Source of the DNA: Sulfitobacter sp. BSw21498 | GTDB taxonomy: Bacteria > Pseudomonadota > Alphaproteobacteria > Rhodobacterales > Rhodobacteraceae | Length of the DNA: 64,000 nt | Direction: 5' to 3' | Assembly (NCBI RefSeq): GCF_006064855.1 | Contig: NZ_CP040753.1 | Coordinates: 682,001 to 746,000 of the forward strand | Part shown: in pieces, positions 1 to 8,277 of the stretch | Layout: the number at the start of each line of letters is the position of its first letter | Numbering within the stretch: the stretch's first letter is position 1 | Made by a program: the position numbers and the translations under genes | Notes under the pieces: model-generated | Seen by the model: the letters and a program-made list of their open reading frames with translations, nothing else | Database searches by the model: none | Told to the model about the DNA's origin: nothing

Positions 1-846
1 TATACCAGCCGCTTTGACACGGGAATCCCCTTGGGCGGCTTGGCCAACCTGACGCAGATCAGCCGCGCGCTGGACGAGATATTGAACCGCGTGCCGCTAA
101 AGCAAGCGGCCTTTGTCGGGTCGTCGGCCTTTGCGCATAAAGCGGGGCTGCATGCCAGTGCAATCCTGAAGGACCCGTCCACCTACGAGCATATCGATCC
201 CGCTGTAGTCGGCAATACGCGCATCATTCCCATGTCGAACCAGGCTGGCCAGTCCAACCTGCGCCGCCGACTTGAAAGCGCAGGGTTGACCATCACCAAG
301 GGAGACCCCGCCTTGGGGCAGATCCTGGACGAGGTGAAAGCGCGCGAGGCCGAAGGCTATAGCTATGACACCGCGCAGGCGAGCTTTGAGCTGCTGGCGC
401 GCAAGGCCTTGGGGCAGATGCCGGACCTGTTCGAGGTCAAACGCTACCGCGTCACCGTCGAACGGCGTAAAAACAAATATGACCAGATGGTCAGCCTGTC
501 AGAGGCCGTTGTCGTTGTGAAGGTCGACGGCGAAAAACGTCTGTCGGTGAGCGAAAGTATGGACACAGAGGGCTGTGATCGCGGACCTGTCAATGCGCTG
601 AGCAAGGCGTTGGTCAAAGATCTGGGGCAGTATTCTGCGTTACTCGAAGACATGCATCTGGTCGATTTCAAGGTGCGGATCACCCAAGGCGGCACCGAAG
701 CGGTGACACGCGTTATCATCGACAGCGAAGACGGGCAGGGGCGACGCTGGTCCACGGTGGGCGTGTCGGCAAACATCGTTGATGCGTCATTCGAGGCGCT
801 GCTGGACGCGATCCGCTGGAAGCTGATCCGGGACCGTAAAGGGTAA
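1..846 (+). CDS. cimA: Citramalate synthase, C-terminal part (5' end outside window)
   Basis: The frame is open from base 1, so the gene begins upstream; 281 residues are visible of a family usually near 520-540. The visible part holds the end of the DRE-TIM metallolyase barrel (FAHKAGLHASAI, then YEHIDP and VGN) and a C-terminal LeuA-type allosteric dimer domain (about the last 120 residues). The family condenses acetyl-CoA with pyruvate to citramalate, a threonine-independent route to 2-oxobutyrate and isoleucine, or with other 2-oxo acids. The long linker and NQAGQSN motif fit the CimA branch better than 2-isopropylmalate synthase. The stop at 844-846 lies 6 bp before the next start, so the two may be co-transcribed. 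Confidence 0.85.
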   Translation, partial: YTSRFDTGIPLGGLANLTQISRALDEILNRVPLKQAAFVGSSAFAHKAGLHASAILKDPSTYEHIDPAVVGNTRIIPMSNQAGQSNLRRRLESAGLTITKGDPALGQILDEVKAREAEGYSYDTAQASFELLARKALGQMPDLFEVKRYRVTVERRKNKYDQMVSLSEAVVVVKVDGEKRLSVSESMDTEGCDRGPVNALSKALVKDLGQYSALLEDMHLVDFKVRITQGGTEAVTRVIIDSEDGQGRRWSTVGVSANIVDASFEALLDAIRWKLIRDRKG

Positions 847-852
847 GACAAG

Positions 853-1620
853 ATGGAGTTTGATGCCGATCTGAACGCCTGCGCGGGAATCGTCGAGCGT
901 GCCGATCCGCTGCGGTTTCGCGCCAGCATGGCCGCACCTGTCGCAGCGCGGCGCGTGCTGTTCCCGCTTTATGCATTTAACATCGAAGTGGCGCGGGCCC
1001 CGTGGGTGACGCAGGAAACCATGATCGCAGAGATGCGTCTGCAATGGTGGCGCGACGTCTGTGACGAGATCGCAAAGCGCGGCATCGTGCGGCGGCACGA
1101 GGTGGCGACGCCCCTGGCGTTGGCCATCGCGCCCGAGGATGCGGTGCTGCTGGATACGCTGGCTGCGACGCGGCGGTGGGATATCTACCGCGACGCCTTT
1201 GAGGATACCGTGCATTTCGACGCCTATATTGACCAGACCACTGGCAATCTGATGTGGGTGGCTGCCCGCCGTCTGGGGCCGGCGGATGAGGCGACGGTAC
1301 GAGATGCGGCCTATGGCGCGGGGGTGGCTGCATGGCTGCATGCAATCCCGCAGCTGGTCGAGCAGGGGCGCGTGCCGCTGTTGGACGGCACCGACGCAGG
1401 CGTCGTGGCGCTGGCGGAAAAGGCGCGGGCGCGGTTGCAGCGGGCACGGCGAAATCGCAACAGAATCTCCAAGGCGGCGCGTCCGGCGATGTATAGCGTG
1501 GGGGCTGCTGACAAGGTGCTCAGCGCGGCGATGGCATCTCCCGCACGCGTTAGCGCGGGGGAATTGCCGCCGATGAATGATTTCCCGCTGTCATGGCGTG
1601 CGCTGTCGGGGCGCTGGTAG
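853..1620 (+). CDS. Squalene/phytoene synthase family protein
   Basis: This 255-residue protein belongs to the all-alpha trans-isoprenyl synthase fold. Visible signatures are LFPLYAFNIEVAR near residues 37-49, QWWRD near 62-66 and the second region YIDQTTGNLMWVAARRLG near 119-136. The aspartate-rich motifs (DxxxD) needed for prenyl-diphosphate chemistry are not clearly intact, and the protein is shorter than true phytoene synthases (about 340). It may therefore be closer to the NDUFAF6-like branch, which in mitochondria acts in complex I assembly, than to a carotenoid enzyme. No other carotenoid gene is nearby. It starts 6 bp after cimA. Confidence 0.75.
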   Translation: MEFDADLNACAGIVERADPLRFRASMAAPVAARRVLFPLYAFNIEVARAPWVTQETMIAEMRLQWWRDVCDEIAKRGIVRRHEVATPLALAIAPEDAVLLDTLAATRRWDIYRDAFEDTVHFDAYIDQTTGNLMWVAARRLGPADEATVRDAAYGAGVAAWLHAIPQLVEQGRVPLLDGTDAGVVALAEKARARLQRARRNRNRISKAARPAMYSVGAADKVLSAAMASPARVSAGELPPMNDFPLSWRALSGRW

Positions 1621-1622
1621 CT

Positions 1623-2846
1623 CTAGACCCGCTCGCTGCGCTGGCGCAGCATCAGCCAGATCAATGACCCGCCCGCTAGAACCAGAAATGGGATCATCGC
1701 GATGTTGACGGCGGCCCAGCCTTCGACAGGGTTGCCGCCGGAACAGTTCATCAGCCCGCCGCTGGACAGCGATGCGAAGGTTACGCCGCCAAACACCAGC
1801 AGATCGTTCAGCCCCTGCATCCGCCCACGTTCATGGGGCTCGTGCGCACCGGCCAACATAGATGTCGCGCCGATAAAACCAAAGTTCCAACCGATGCCAA
1901 GCAGGATCAGAGCGATGTAGAAGTTGTTCAGGTCAACCCCCTGCAGGGCGACCATACCGGCCCCCGCGAGGATCACGATTCCGATCCCAAGAATTTTCTC
2001 GACCCCGAATTTCGCGATCAGGTGACCGGTGAAAAATGACGGCGCATACATGGCAAGCACGTGGCCGGTCACCACGTGGGATGCATCGACGATGTCATAG
2101 CCGCAGCCCACAACCGCCAGCGGGGTCGATGTCATCACGAGGTTCATCAGCGCATAGGACACCATCCCGCAGATCACTGCGACGGCGATGCGCGGGGTTT
2201 TCAAAAGCTCCATCCGGCTGCGGCCCTTGGGTGCATCCACGGCAGGCACGGGTGGTTTGGGGATGTTGAGAAAGGCGAAAAGCACCATGCCTACAGCGTT
2301 CAGCGCAATCGCGGCCAGATAGACCGGATAAAAGCGCATGACGGTCGCGTCACCGTTCGCGCCGGTCAGAAAGCCCACCAGCTGCGGCCCGATGATGGCC
2401 GAGATCAACCCGCCCGCCATAACATAGGAAATCGCTTTGGGCCGGAACGCGTCAGAGGCGGTGTCCGTGGCGGCGAAGCGGAAAAAGCCTTGGGAGCTCA
2501 TGTAGATGCCGATCAGATAACTGCCCAGCAGGAAGATCATGAAGCTTTGCACCGTCAGCGCATAGGCACAAAGTGCGGCCCCCGTCATACCGCCAACCGC
2601 GCCCGTAACGAACCCCGCACGGCGGCCAAAGCGCTGCATCACAGTTGACAGCCAAGGTGCCGTGGTCATCGACCCGAACACGATCATCGAGATCGGCAGC
2701 GTGGCAAGGCAGACATTGGGCGACAACTGCTGCCCCGCCAATCCGCCAACCACAAAATACATCGGCATCTGGCTGCCAAGAAAGGCCTGCGCGGTCACCA
2801 GCACGGCAACGTTGCGCTTGGCGCGGGTGTCATCAATCACTGTCAT
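1623..2846 (-). CDS. MFS transporter
   Basis: A 407-residue protein with about 12 hydrophobic segments and a major-facilitator layout. The N-half motif A region is replaced by QRFGRRAGFVTGAVGG (loop 2-3). A loop rich in Lys/Pro near residue 200 (NIPKPPVPAVDAPKGRSRM) separates the two six-helix halves. I chose the ATG at 2846 (MTVIDDTRAKRNVAVL) rather than the upstream in-frame codon at 2972, which would run into the divergent cobK-like gene. The substrate cannot be inferred; the family exports or imports small solutes by proton coupling. Convergent with the preceding gene, whose stop is only 2 bp away. Confidence 0.8.
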   Translation of the reverse strand: MTVIDDTRAKRNVAVLVTAQAFLGSQMPMYFVVGGLAGQQLSPNVCLATLPISMIVFGSMTTAPWLSTVMQRFGRRAGFVTGAVGGMTGAALCAYALTVQSFMIFLLGSYLIGIYMSSQGFFRFAATDTASDAFRPKAISYVMAGGLISAIIGPQLVGFLTGANGDATVMRFYPVYLAAIALNAVGMVLFAFLNIPKPPVPAVDAPKGRSRMELLKTPRIAVAVICGMVSYALMNLVMTSTPLAVVGCGYDIVDASHVVTGHVLAMYAPSFFTGHLIAKFGVEKILGIGIVILAGAGMVALQGVDLNNFYIALILLGIGWNFGFIGATSMLAGAHEPHERGRMQGLNDLLVFGGVTFASLSSGGLMNCSGGNPVEGWAAVNIAMIPFLVLAGGSLIWLMLRQRSERV

Positions 2847-2921
2847 GGTGAATGCGTAGACCGGGCTTTGGGGGGCTGCAAGGGCCTTGCGTCCGGCGGC
2901 GGGCTCGTCGATGGTCGCGCC

Positions 2922-3680
2922 ATGAACCAGAGCCCGAATATCCTGCTGATCGCAGGCAGCGCTGAGGCGCATGAGATTGCTGCTGCCATGGCGGCGGCGG
3001 GCGTGTCTGCACGGGCGGTATTGCGACGGGCGGAGCGGAGCTTTGGCCCGCTGCCCGTACCTTCTGAAATCTGGTCACCGCGCGATGTGGATGAGGTTGA
3101 GGCCTATCTTCGAGTGCATAAATTTACCGCCGTTCTGGACGCGGGGCACGGGTTTGACGCTGATATATCCCAGATCGCTTTCGGCGCAGCGGCACAGCTG
3201 AACCTGCCCTATGTGCGAATAGTGCGGCCCATGTGGGATATCACCGCGCCAGCGGAGCGGGCTGCGTCAGTGGCCGAGGCCGCGCTGATGATCCGATCCG
3301 AGGCGCGCGTCTTTGCCGCGACCGGGCGGGGGACGTTAGACCAGTATCACCCTTTCTCAGGTGCGCGGCTGTATCTGCGTCAAACCAACGCACAGGCGCG
3401 ATCCGCGCTGCCACCCTTTGCCGAAGCCGTCTTTGGTCAGCCGCCGTTTACGCGGGCAGCCGAAGCAGAATTGTTTCGCCGATTGCAGATCGACACGCTG
3501 GTCTTGCGCAATGTCGGAGGCGCGCCAAGCCGCCCTAAACTGGATGCGGCGCTTGACCTTGGGCTGCGGGTGATCGCCATTGACCGCCCCTCACCGCCCG
3601 CAGGCGCTCAGGCGCTGCATGGGGCAGAGGCGGGGATGACGTGGATCGAAACATTGCCACGCAAAGGGGCGGGCATATGA
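2922..3680 (+). CDS. cobK: Precorrin-6A / cobalt-precorrin-6A reductase-like protein
   Basis: This 252-residue protein has the CobK/CbiJ layout: an N-terminal Rossmann-like strand (ILLIAGSAEAHEIAAAM), a central RPMWD where the family has RPPW, VFAATGRGTLDQYHPF, and a C-terminal NVGGAPSRPKLDAALDLG followed by VIAIDRP. CobK reduces a double bond of the corrin ring using NADPH in cobalamin synthesis. The family's usual DATHPFA segment reads DAGHGFD here, so a key region has changed. The ATG at 2922 (MNQSPN) gives a normal length; an upstream in-frame ATG at 2868 is less likely. It is separate from any cobalamin operon in this window, and its stop overlaps the next start (ATGA). Confidence 0.72.
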   Translation: MNQSPNILLIAGSAEAHEIAAAMAAAGVSARAVLRRAERSFGPLPVPSEIWSPRDVDEVEAYLRVHKFTAVLDAGHGFDADISQIAFGAAAQLNLPYVRIVRPMWDITAPAERAASVAEAALMIRSEARVFAATGRGTLDQYHPFSGARLYLRQTNAQARSALPPFAEAVFGQPPFTRAAEAELFRRLQIDTLVLRNVGGAPSRPKLDAALDLGLRVIAIDRPSPPAGAQALHGAEAGMTWIETLPRKGAGI

Positions 3681-4309
3681 GCATTGGTCCGATCATCACC
3701 TGCGACGCCGATGTCGCCGAAGGTGCCGCGTGGCTGGCAGCACAGGTGCCGCAATTCGCGATCGCGCTGGACGCCACTGGCGCGCTTCCGTTACGGCTGC
3801 GCAGTGACGGGTTTGACGCGCTGATCGGGGCGATCATCAGTCAGCAAGTCTCGGTCGCGTCGGCAAACGCCATGCGGGCCAAGATGGATGCAGCGGGGCT
3901 GACCCATGAGGCGGCGATTATTGCCGCGGGTGAAGATGGCTTGCGCAATGCGGGCCTGAGCCGGCAGAAAATTCGCTATGCGCTGGCGCTGGCAGAAGCG
4001 GGGATCGACTATCCCGCGTTGCACGATGTGCCGGACGCCCTGGTGATTGAAACGCTGACGGCGGTGCCCGGTGTCGGGCTGTGGACGGCGCAGATCTATG
4101 CGATGTTTTCGCTGGGCCGCGCCGATATCCTGCCCCAAGGCGATCTGGCCTTGCAAGAGGCGGCAAAAATCCTGTTTGATCTGCCAGAGCGACCAAAGCC
4201 AAAACAGCTTGCATCAATGGCGCAGGATTGGTCGCCATGGCGATCGGTTGCAGCCCGCATCTTGTTTTCGTACTACCGCGTGGCAAAACAACGGGAAGGG
4301 ATTTCATGA
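3677..4309 (+). CDS. alkA: DNA-3-methyladenine glycosylase II (AlkA-type, HhH-GPD)
   Basis: A 210-residue base-excision enzyme. The helix-hairpin-helix is PGVGLWTAQ near residues 130-138, followed by the catalytic-loop aspartate in ILPQGDLALQEA near 150-161. The upstream segment ALIGAIISQQVS is the typical start of the HhH-GPD domain. It removes alkylated purines from DNA. It lacks the N-terminal TBP-like domain of E. coli AlkA, so it matches the compact bacterial Mag form. The ATG at 3677 overlaps the cobK-like stop as ATGA, and its own TGA overlaps the next ATG in the same way, so the three genes are translationally coupled. Confidence 0.88.
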   Translation: MSIGPIITCDADVAEGAAWLAAQVPQFAIALDATGALPLRLRSDGFDALIGAIISQQVSVASANAMRAKMDAAGLTHEAAIIAAGEDGLRNAGLSRQKIRYALALAEAGIDYPALHDVPDALVIETLTAVPGVGLWTAQIYAMFSLGRADILPQGDLALQEAAKILFDLPERPKPKQLASMAQDWSPWRSVAARILFSYYRVAKQREGIS

Positions 4310-4971
4310 CACGAGTACTAAACGCAGAGCGCCGCGAACCGGTCTCGGGGGAAACGCGGTCTGCCGTCGTGTTCCTGCATGGCTATGGCGCGAATGGTGC
4401 CGATCTGCTGGGGCTTGCCGACCCGTTGGCTGAACATCTGCCCGATACACTGTTCGTGGCCCCCGATGCGCCCGAAGCCTGCGCTGGCGCGCCCATGGGA
4501 TTCCAGTGGTTCCCGATCCCGTGGATCGACAATTCGTCGGAAGAGGAAGCAGAACGCGGCATGATGCAGGCAGTCGATGACCTGAATGCCTTTCTCGACG
4601 CGCTGATGGTGGACGAAGACCTGCTGCCCGAACAGGTTGTGCTGTTTGGCTTTTCCCAAGGGACAATGATGGCGCTTCATGTCGCACCGCGGCGCGAGGA
4701 TGCAGTGGCTGGCGTTGTAGCATTCTCGGGTCGCTTGCTGTCACCTGAAAGCCTGAAAGACGAAATCGTCGTACGCCCTCCGGTGCTGCTGGTGCATGGT
4801 GATGCGGATGATGTCGTCCCACCGCAGTCCTTGCCCCAAGCCGCAGAGACGCTGCAAGAAGCCGGCTGGACGGATGTCTTTGCCCATATCATGAAGGGTA
4901 CAGGCCACGGGATCGCCCCCGATGGGCTGAGCGTGGCGCTTGCCTTTATGCGCGACAAACTGGGTCTTTGA
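4306..4971 (+). CDS. Phospholipase/carboxylesterase family alpha/beta hydrolase
   Basis: A 221-residue serine hydrolase of the acyl-protein-thioesterase/carboxylesterase type. The oxyanion segment is FLHGYGANGADL (about 24-34), the nucleophile elbow GFSQG with Ser117, the acid Asp168 in HGDADDVVP, and the base His201 in GTGHGI. No signal peptide is visible, so it should act in the cytoplasm on short-chain or thio-ester substrates. The start at 4306 follows a good GGGAAGGG Shine-Dalgarno and overlaps the alkA stop by ATGA. Its link to alkylation repair or corrin chemistry is not clear; the coupling may be only organisational. Confidence 0.85.
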   Translation: MTRVLNAERREPVSGETRSAVVFLHGYGANGADLLGLADPLAEHLPDTLFVAPDAPEACAGAPMGFQWFPIPWIDNSSEEEAERGMMQAVDDLNAFLDALMVDEDLLPEQVVLFGFSQGTMMALHVAPRREDAVAGVVAFSGRLLSPESLKDEIVVRPPVLLVHGDADDVVPPQSLPQAAETLQEAGWTDVFAHIMKGTGHGIAPDGLSVALAFMRDKLGL

Positions 4972-5085
4972 CCTGACCCCTGCGGCGGCCTCGGCTGTGC
5001 GCAGGGGGACCCCCGCGACGCAAGCCCCTTGCAGTCACATGCCTGTTACGTAATCGCCCTAATCCTTCTGCGACATCTTGTAGCC

Positions 5086-5122
5086 GTTTGCGACTTGTCA
5101 GACGCAAACCACGAGATATAGT
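5086..5122 (+). promoter_or_regulatory. Promoter with flanking inverted repeat upstream of the HNH gene
   Basis: A -35 TTGTCA (5095-5100) and a -10 TATAGT (5117-5122) are 16 bp apart, each 5/6 to the vegetative consensus. The -35 lies in the loop of a perfect dyad, GTTTGCG (5086-5092) and CGCAAAC (5103-5109). A repressor bound there would cover the -35. The start codon of the HNH gene is at 5185. Confidence 0.55.
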
Positions 5123-5184
5123 CGAAAGCATCAGCGGGGCTGTCTCGCTGGACCGGACGCGGAACGGCAAGGGGCTATCGAACA

Positions 5185-5769
5185 ATGGACGGCGACTTTA
5201 GGACTGAATTTACGCGAAGCCCGGCAGGGCTGAAAAACAAACCGGCCCTTGTGCTGAATGCGGACTATAGACCTTTGTCTTATTACCCGCTGTCGCTTTG
5301 GCCTTGGCAAGAAGCCGTCAAAGCCAAATGGCTTGATCGGGTGGATATCGTCGCCGAGTATGACGATTATGTTCACAGCCCGTCGATGCAAATTCGCATC
5401 CCGTCGGTGGTTGTTCTCAAAGATTATGTCAAACCTCAAAAGCGCGTGGCCTTCACGCGCTTTAATTTATTTCTGAGGGATGAATTTTGCTGCCAGTACT
5501 GCGGCGCGCGCGGGGATCTGACGTTTGATCACGTGGTGCCACGCGCGGCAGGCGGGATCACCAGCTGGCAAAATGTCGTCGCGGCCTGTAGCCCCTGTAA
5601 TCTGAAAAAAGGGTCCAAAGCACTGCACCTGACCGGGTTCCAGCTGCGCAAGCCACCGCGCCAGCCGCAGGCCGAAGACCTGCGTAACATGGGCCGAAAA
5701 TTCCCGCCTAATCACCTGCACGAAAGCTGGATGGATTTTCTGTATTGGGACGCTGAGCTCCAAGCCTGA
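5185..5769 (+). CDS. HNH endonuclease family protein
   Basis: A 194-residue protein with a complete HNH nuclease core: a zinc knuckle Cys103-x2-Cys106, the catalytic DHVVPRAAGG with Asp115-His116, Asn130, and a second Cys135-x2-Cys138. The N-terminal 90 residues (LVLNADYRPLSYYPLS...) form the conserved domain of a chromosomal, non-mobile HNH family common in Alphaproteobacteria. Its biological role is not known to me; the family is not tied to an intron, restriction system or phage here. It stands alone with its own promoter at 5095-5122. Confidence 0.88.
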   Translation: MDGDFRTEFTRSPAGLKNKPALVLNADYRPLSYYPLSLWPWQEAVKAKWLDRVDIVAEYDDYVHSPSMQIRIPSVVVLKDYVKPQKRVAFTRFNLFLRDEFCCQYCGARGDLTFDHVVPRAAGGITSWQNVVAACSPCNLKKGSKALHLTGFQLRKPPRQPQAEDLRNMGRKFPPNHLHESWMDFLYWDAELQA

Positions 5770-5847
5770 GGCGTAGAAACCTCTGTTTCCAGGATCCTCG
5801 AGATTTGAACGCGCCTGTAGGGTGCGCGGATGGAACTCTTTGCCAAA

Positions 5848-5909
5848 TGTTCTATTTAATAAATAAGAGTGATTTAATTATTGACTTGCTGTCGCTTGTT
5901 TGGGAATTA
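5848..5909 (+). promoter_or_regulatory. AT-rich control region of the ROK gene
   Basis: An AT-rich stretch (about 5848-5880) that differs from the GC-rich surroundings precedes a TTGACT -35-like hexamer at 5881-5886. A matching -10 is poor (AATTAC, 5905-5910, spacing 18). The AT stretch contains an imperfect dyad centred near 5860. Probable promoter or operator; no more can be supported. Confidence 0.3.
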
Positions 5910-5949
5910 CTGCGGGTAAAGCTACGCAGATGTCAAAGGGGAGGTCGGT

Positions 5950-7140
5950 TTGCAGGACAATCCATCGCACGCCGACCGACCGACGCGCGGGTCAAACCAA
6001 AGCGGGATGCGGGCCTATAACGAAAGGCTTGTTCTGTCTCTGTTGCGCCGTAACGGGCCAACACCCAAGGCCGAAGTCGCCCGCGCGACGGGGCTCTCTG
6101 CGCAAACTGTCTCGGTCATCATGCGCGCGCTCGAAGCCGACGGCATGCTGAAAAAGGGTGTGCGGGTAAAAGGCAGGGTAGGGCAGCCATCTGTTCCAAT
6201 CGGGCTAGACCCCAACGGTGCATTCTTCCTTGGACTGAAGGTCGGTCGGCGTAGCGTAGAGCTGATCCTCACCGATTTCGCGGGGAAGGTGCTGCGCCAC
6301 AGCAGCGAGGTTTATGGCCATCCGACCCCGAGCGCGGTTATGGGATTCACTGAGCGGGCGTTAGAAAAAATGCGCGCCACTCTATCCGCCACACAGCGCA
6401 GGCGGACGGCGGGATTGGGCGTCGCGCTGCCGTTCAACATGTGGGCATGGGACGTCGCAAACCAAAGCCTCGGTGCGTGGCGGGACTTCGATATCGTGGC
6501 GGCGTTGGCAAAGTTTGTTGAGGGCCCAATCTACCTATGCAATGACGCTTCGGCGGCCTGCGGGGCGGAGCTGGTGTTCGGTGCTCACGATAAACCGCGC
6601 GAGTTCCTTTACTTTTATATCGGTTATTTTGTCGGCGGTGGACTGGTGCTCGACAACAAGCTTTATACCGGCAAAAGCGGTGACGCAGGGGCGCTTGGCT
6701 CCATGCCGGTCGCGGGTTCGGGTACATCCGGACAGCAGCTCGTTGATGTCGCGTCTCTTTCCACGCTGGAGGCGATGCTGCATGATGCTGGCGAGAGCCA
6801 CAGCCATGGCTGGAACGATCCGGCGGCGTGGCAGTTCCCACGAGACATTCGGGATAGTTGGCTGGATGCGGCCGCCAAGGCATTGGCACAGGCGATCCGT
6901 GCCGCGACCTGTCTGATCGATTTCGACACCGTGATGATCGATGGCTCGCTGGCCGAAGAGACCCGTGCCGACCTGGTTGTGCGGACCCGGCGCGCGCTCG
7001 ACCTCCACCACTTGCCCGGTGTGAATACTCCCGAAGTGCGCGAAGGTACCATCGGTGCCGACGCGCGTGCGCTTGGTGCGGCGAGCCTACCGCTCTCGGA
7101 CCGTTTCCTCGTCGACCGCGACGCATTTTTGAAAGGTTAA
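5950..7140 (+). CDS. ROK family transcriptional regulator
   Basis: A 396-residue repressor. Residues 20-80 form a winged helix-turn-helix (LVLSLLRRNGPTPKAEVARATGLS, then QTVSVIMRALEADGML). The rest is a ROK/actin-like ATPase fold: FLGLKVGR near 95, GLGVALPF near 158, the CNDASAACGAELVFG segment, and GYFVGGGLVLDNKLYTG with GALGSMP. The usual zinc-binding GHxxx9-11-CxCGxxGC motif of ROK kinases is absent, consistent with a regulator or degenerate sensor. The start is TTG at 5950, chosen because AAGGGGAGG (5936-5944) sits 5 bp upstream; an ATG at 6007 is the alternative. The stop is 3 bp before a fructokinase gene, so it probably senses a hexose or hexitol. Confidence 0.85.
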   Translation: MQDNPSHADRPTRGSNQSGMRAYNERLVLSLLRRNGPTPKAEVARATGLSAQTVSVIMRALEADGMLKKGVRVKGRVGQPSVPIGLDPNGAFFLGLKVGRRSVELILTDFAGKVLRHSSEVYGHPTPSAVMGFTERALEKMRATLSATQRRRTAGLGVALPFNMWAWDVANQSLGAWRDFDIVAALAKFVEGPIYLCNDASAACGAELVFGAHDKPREFLYFYIGYFVGGGLVLDNKLYTGKSGDAGALGSMPVAGSGTSGQQLVDVASLSTLEAMLHDAGESHSHGWNDPAAWQFPRDIRDSWLDAAAKALAQAIRAATCLIDFDTVMIDGSLAEETRADLVVRTRRALDLHHLPGVNTPEVREGTIGADARALGAASLPLSDRFLVDRDAFLKG

Positions 7141-7143
7141 AAG

Positions 7144-8085
7144 ATGATCCTTTGCTGCGGAGAAGCTCTGATCGATATGATCCCGACACCAACCAATGCT
7201 GGTCCTGACGGTTTCGTGCCGCATGCGGGAGGGGCGGTTTTTAATACATCCATCGCTTTGGGGCGGCTCGGGGCGCAGGTGGGGATGCTCTCGGGTCTAT
7301 CGTCCGACAGGTTCGGGCAGCAATTGGTCAATGGCCTCAAGGAGAGCCATGTAGATGTGTCGCATCTTATTGTCTCCGACCGACCGACGACACTTGCGTT
7401 TGTACGGCTGATCGGCGGCCACGCGACCTATGATTTCTATGACGAGAACTCGGCCGGGCGCATGATCACGGCAGACGAACTGCCCGCGCTTTCGGATGAG
7501 GTTTCGGCGCTGTATTTCGGCGGCATCAGCCTGGCGTGCGAGCCGGGCGCAGATACCTACGCCGCGCTGCTGGCGCGCAATGCCGACGGGCGTGCGGTGA
7601 TGATCGACCCCAATATCCGCCCGGGTTTCATCAAGGATATAGCGCGTTACCGCGCGCGGCTCGATCATATGCTGGCGCTGGCGGACATTGTGAAAGTCTC
7701 GGACGAGGATCTTAACTGGATCAACCCCGCGCCGCTCGCGCTCCGAGATAAGGTGGCAGATCTTCTGAATAAGGGACCGTCGGTCGTCATCCTTACACGC
7801 GGAAGCGAGGGGGCCACAGGCTATTTGGCGGATGGCGCAGAAGTGCAAGTGCCCGCTTTGAAAACGGAAGTTGTCGATACGGTCGGGGCTGGGGATACGT
7901 TCAACGCAGGTGTTCTGGCAAAAATGTCAGAGCTCGGGCAGTTGCACAAAGACGCCCTGAGACGCCTCACGCCTGAGGTGCTAGCAAAAACATTGGCCTA
8001 TGGCGCGCAGGTCGCCGCGGTGACTGTTTCGCGTGCCGGTGCCAATCCGCCGTGGATCGAAGAGATGAGACAGGGTCCGCAATGA
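7144..8085 (+). CDS. PfkB-family sugar kinase, probable fructokinase
   Basis: A 313-residue ribokinase-fold kinase. Seen are the N-terminal CCGEALIDMIP, the sugar-binding GGAVFNTSIALGRLG near residues 29-43, the lid region AFVRLIGG, the PfkB signature 2 VDTVGAGDTFNAG near 243-255 with the catalytic Asp, and an ILTRGSEGATG stretch before it. The family phosphorylates fructose (or a related sugar or sugar acid) with ATP. The neighbouring polyol importer and mannitol-type dehydrogenase, which would produce fructose, support fructokinase, matching the role of MtlZ in Rhodobacter polyol use. Co-transcribed with the ROK regulator. Confidence 0.85.
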   Translation: MILCCGEALIDMIPTPTNAGPDGFVPHAGGAVFNTSIALGRLGAQVGMLSGLSSDRFGQQLVNGLKESHVDVSHLIVSDRPTTLAFVRLIGGHATYDFYDENSAGRMITADELPALSDEVSALYFGGISLACEPGADTYAALLARNADGRAVMIDPNIRPGFIKDIARYRARLDHMLALADIVKVSDEDLNWINPAPLALRDKVADLLNKGPSVVILTRGSEGATGYLADGAEVQVPALKTEVVDTVGAGDTFNAGVLAKMSELGQLHKDALRRLTPEVLAKTLAYGAQVAAVTVSRAGANPPWIEEMRQGPQ

Positions 8086-8231
8086 CCTCTCGCGCCCGCT
8101 CAGGTATCAGGCGTCGCGATTAAACAGTTTAGCCGCGCATCGCCGTAGGGGCGGTGTCGGCAATCCCACTGTCGCGGCGTTTCTGCGCCAAGGCTCAGCG
8201 CTCTTGCGGTCCGGGCGAACCTTTCCCTATA

Positions 8232-8260
8232 TTGACCAGAGTTTACGCGCGCAGCGTTTT
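8232..8260 (+). promoter_or_regulatory. lacI-type gene control region with TTTACGCGCG element
   Basis: A TTGACC -35-like hexamer (8232-8237) lies 17 bp before a weak -10 (8255-8260). Between them is TTTACGCGCG (8242-8251). The same ten bases occur in reverse orientation in front of the transporter operon (9346-9355), suggesting that one regulator binds both and autoregulates. Confidence 0.4.
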
Positions 8261-8277
8261 GTTAAGCGAGGGTCAAG

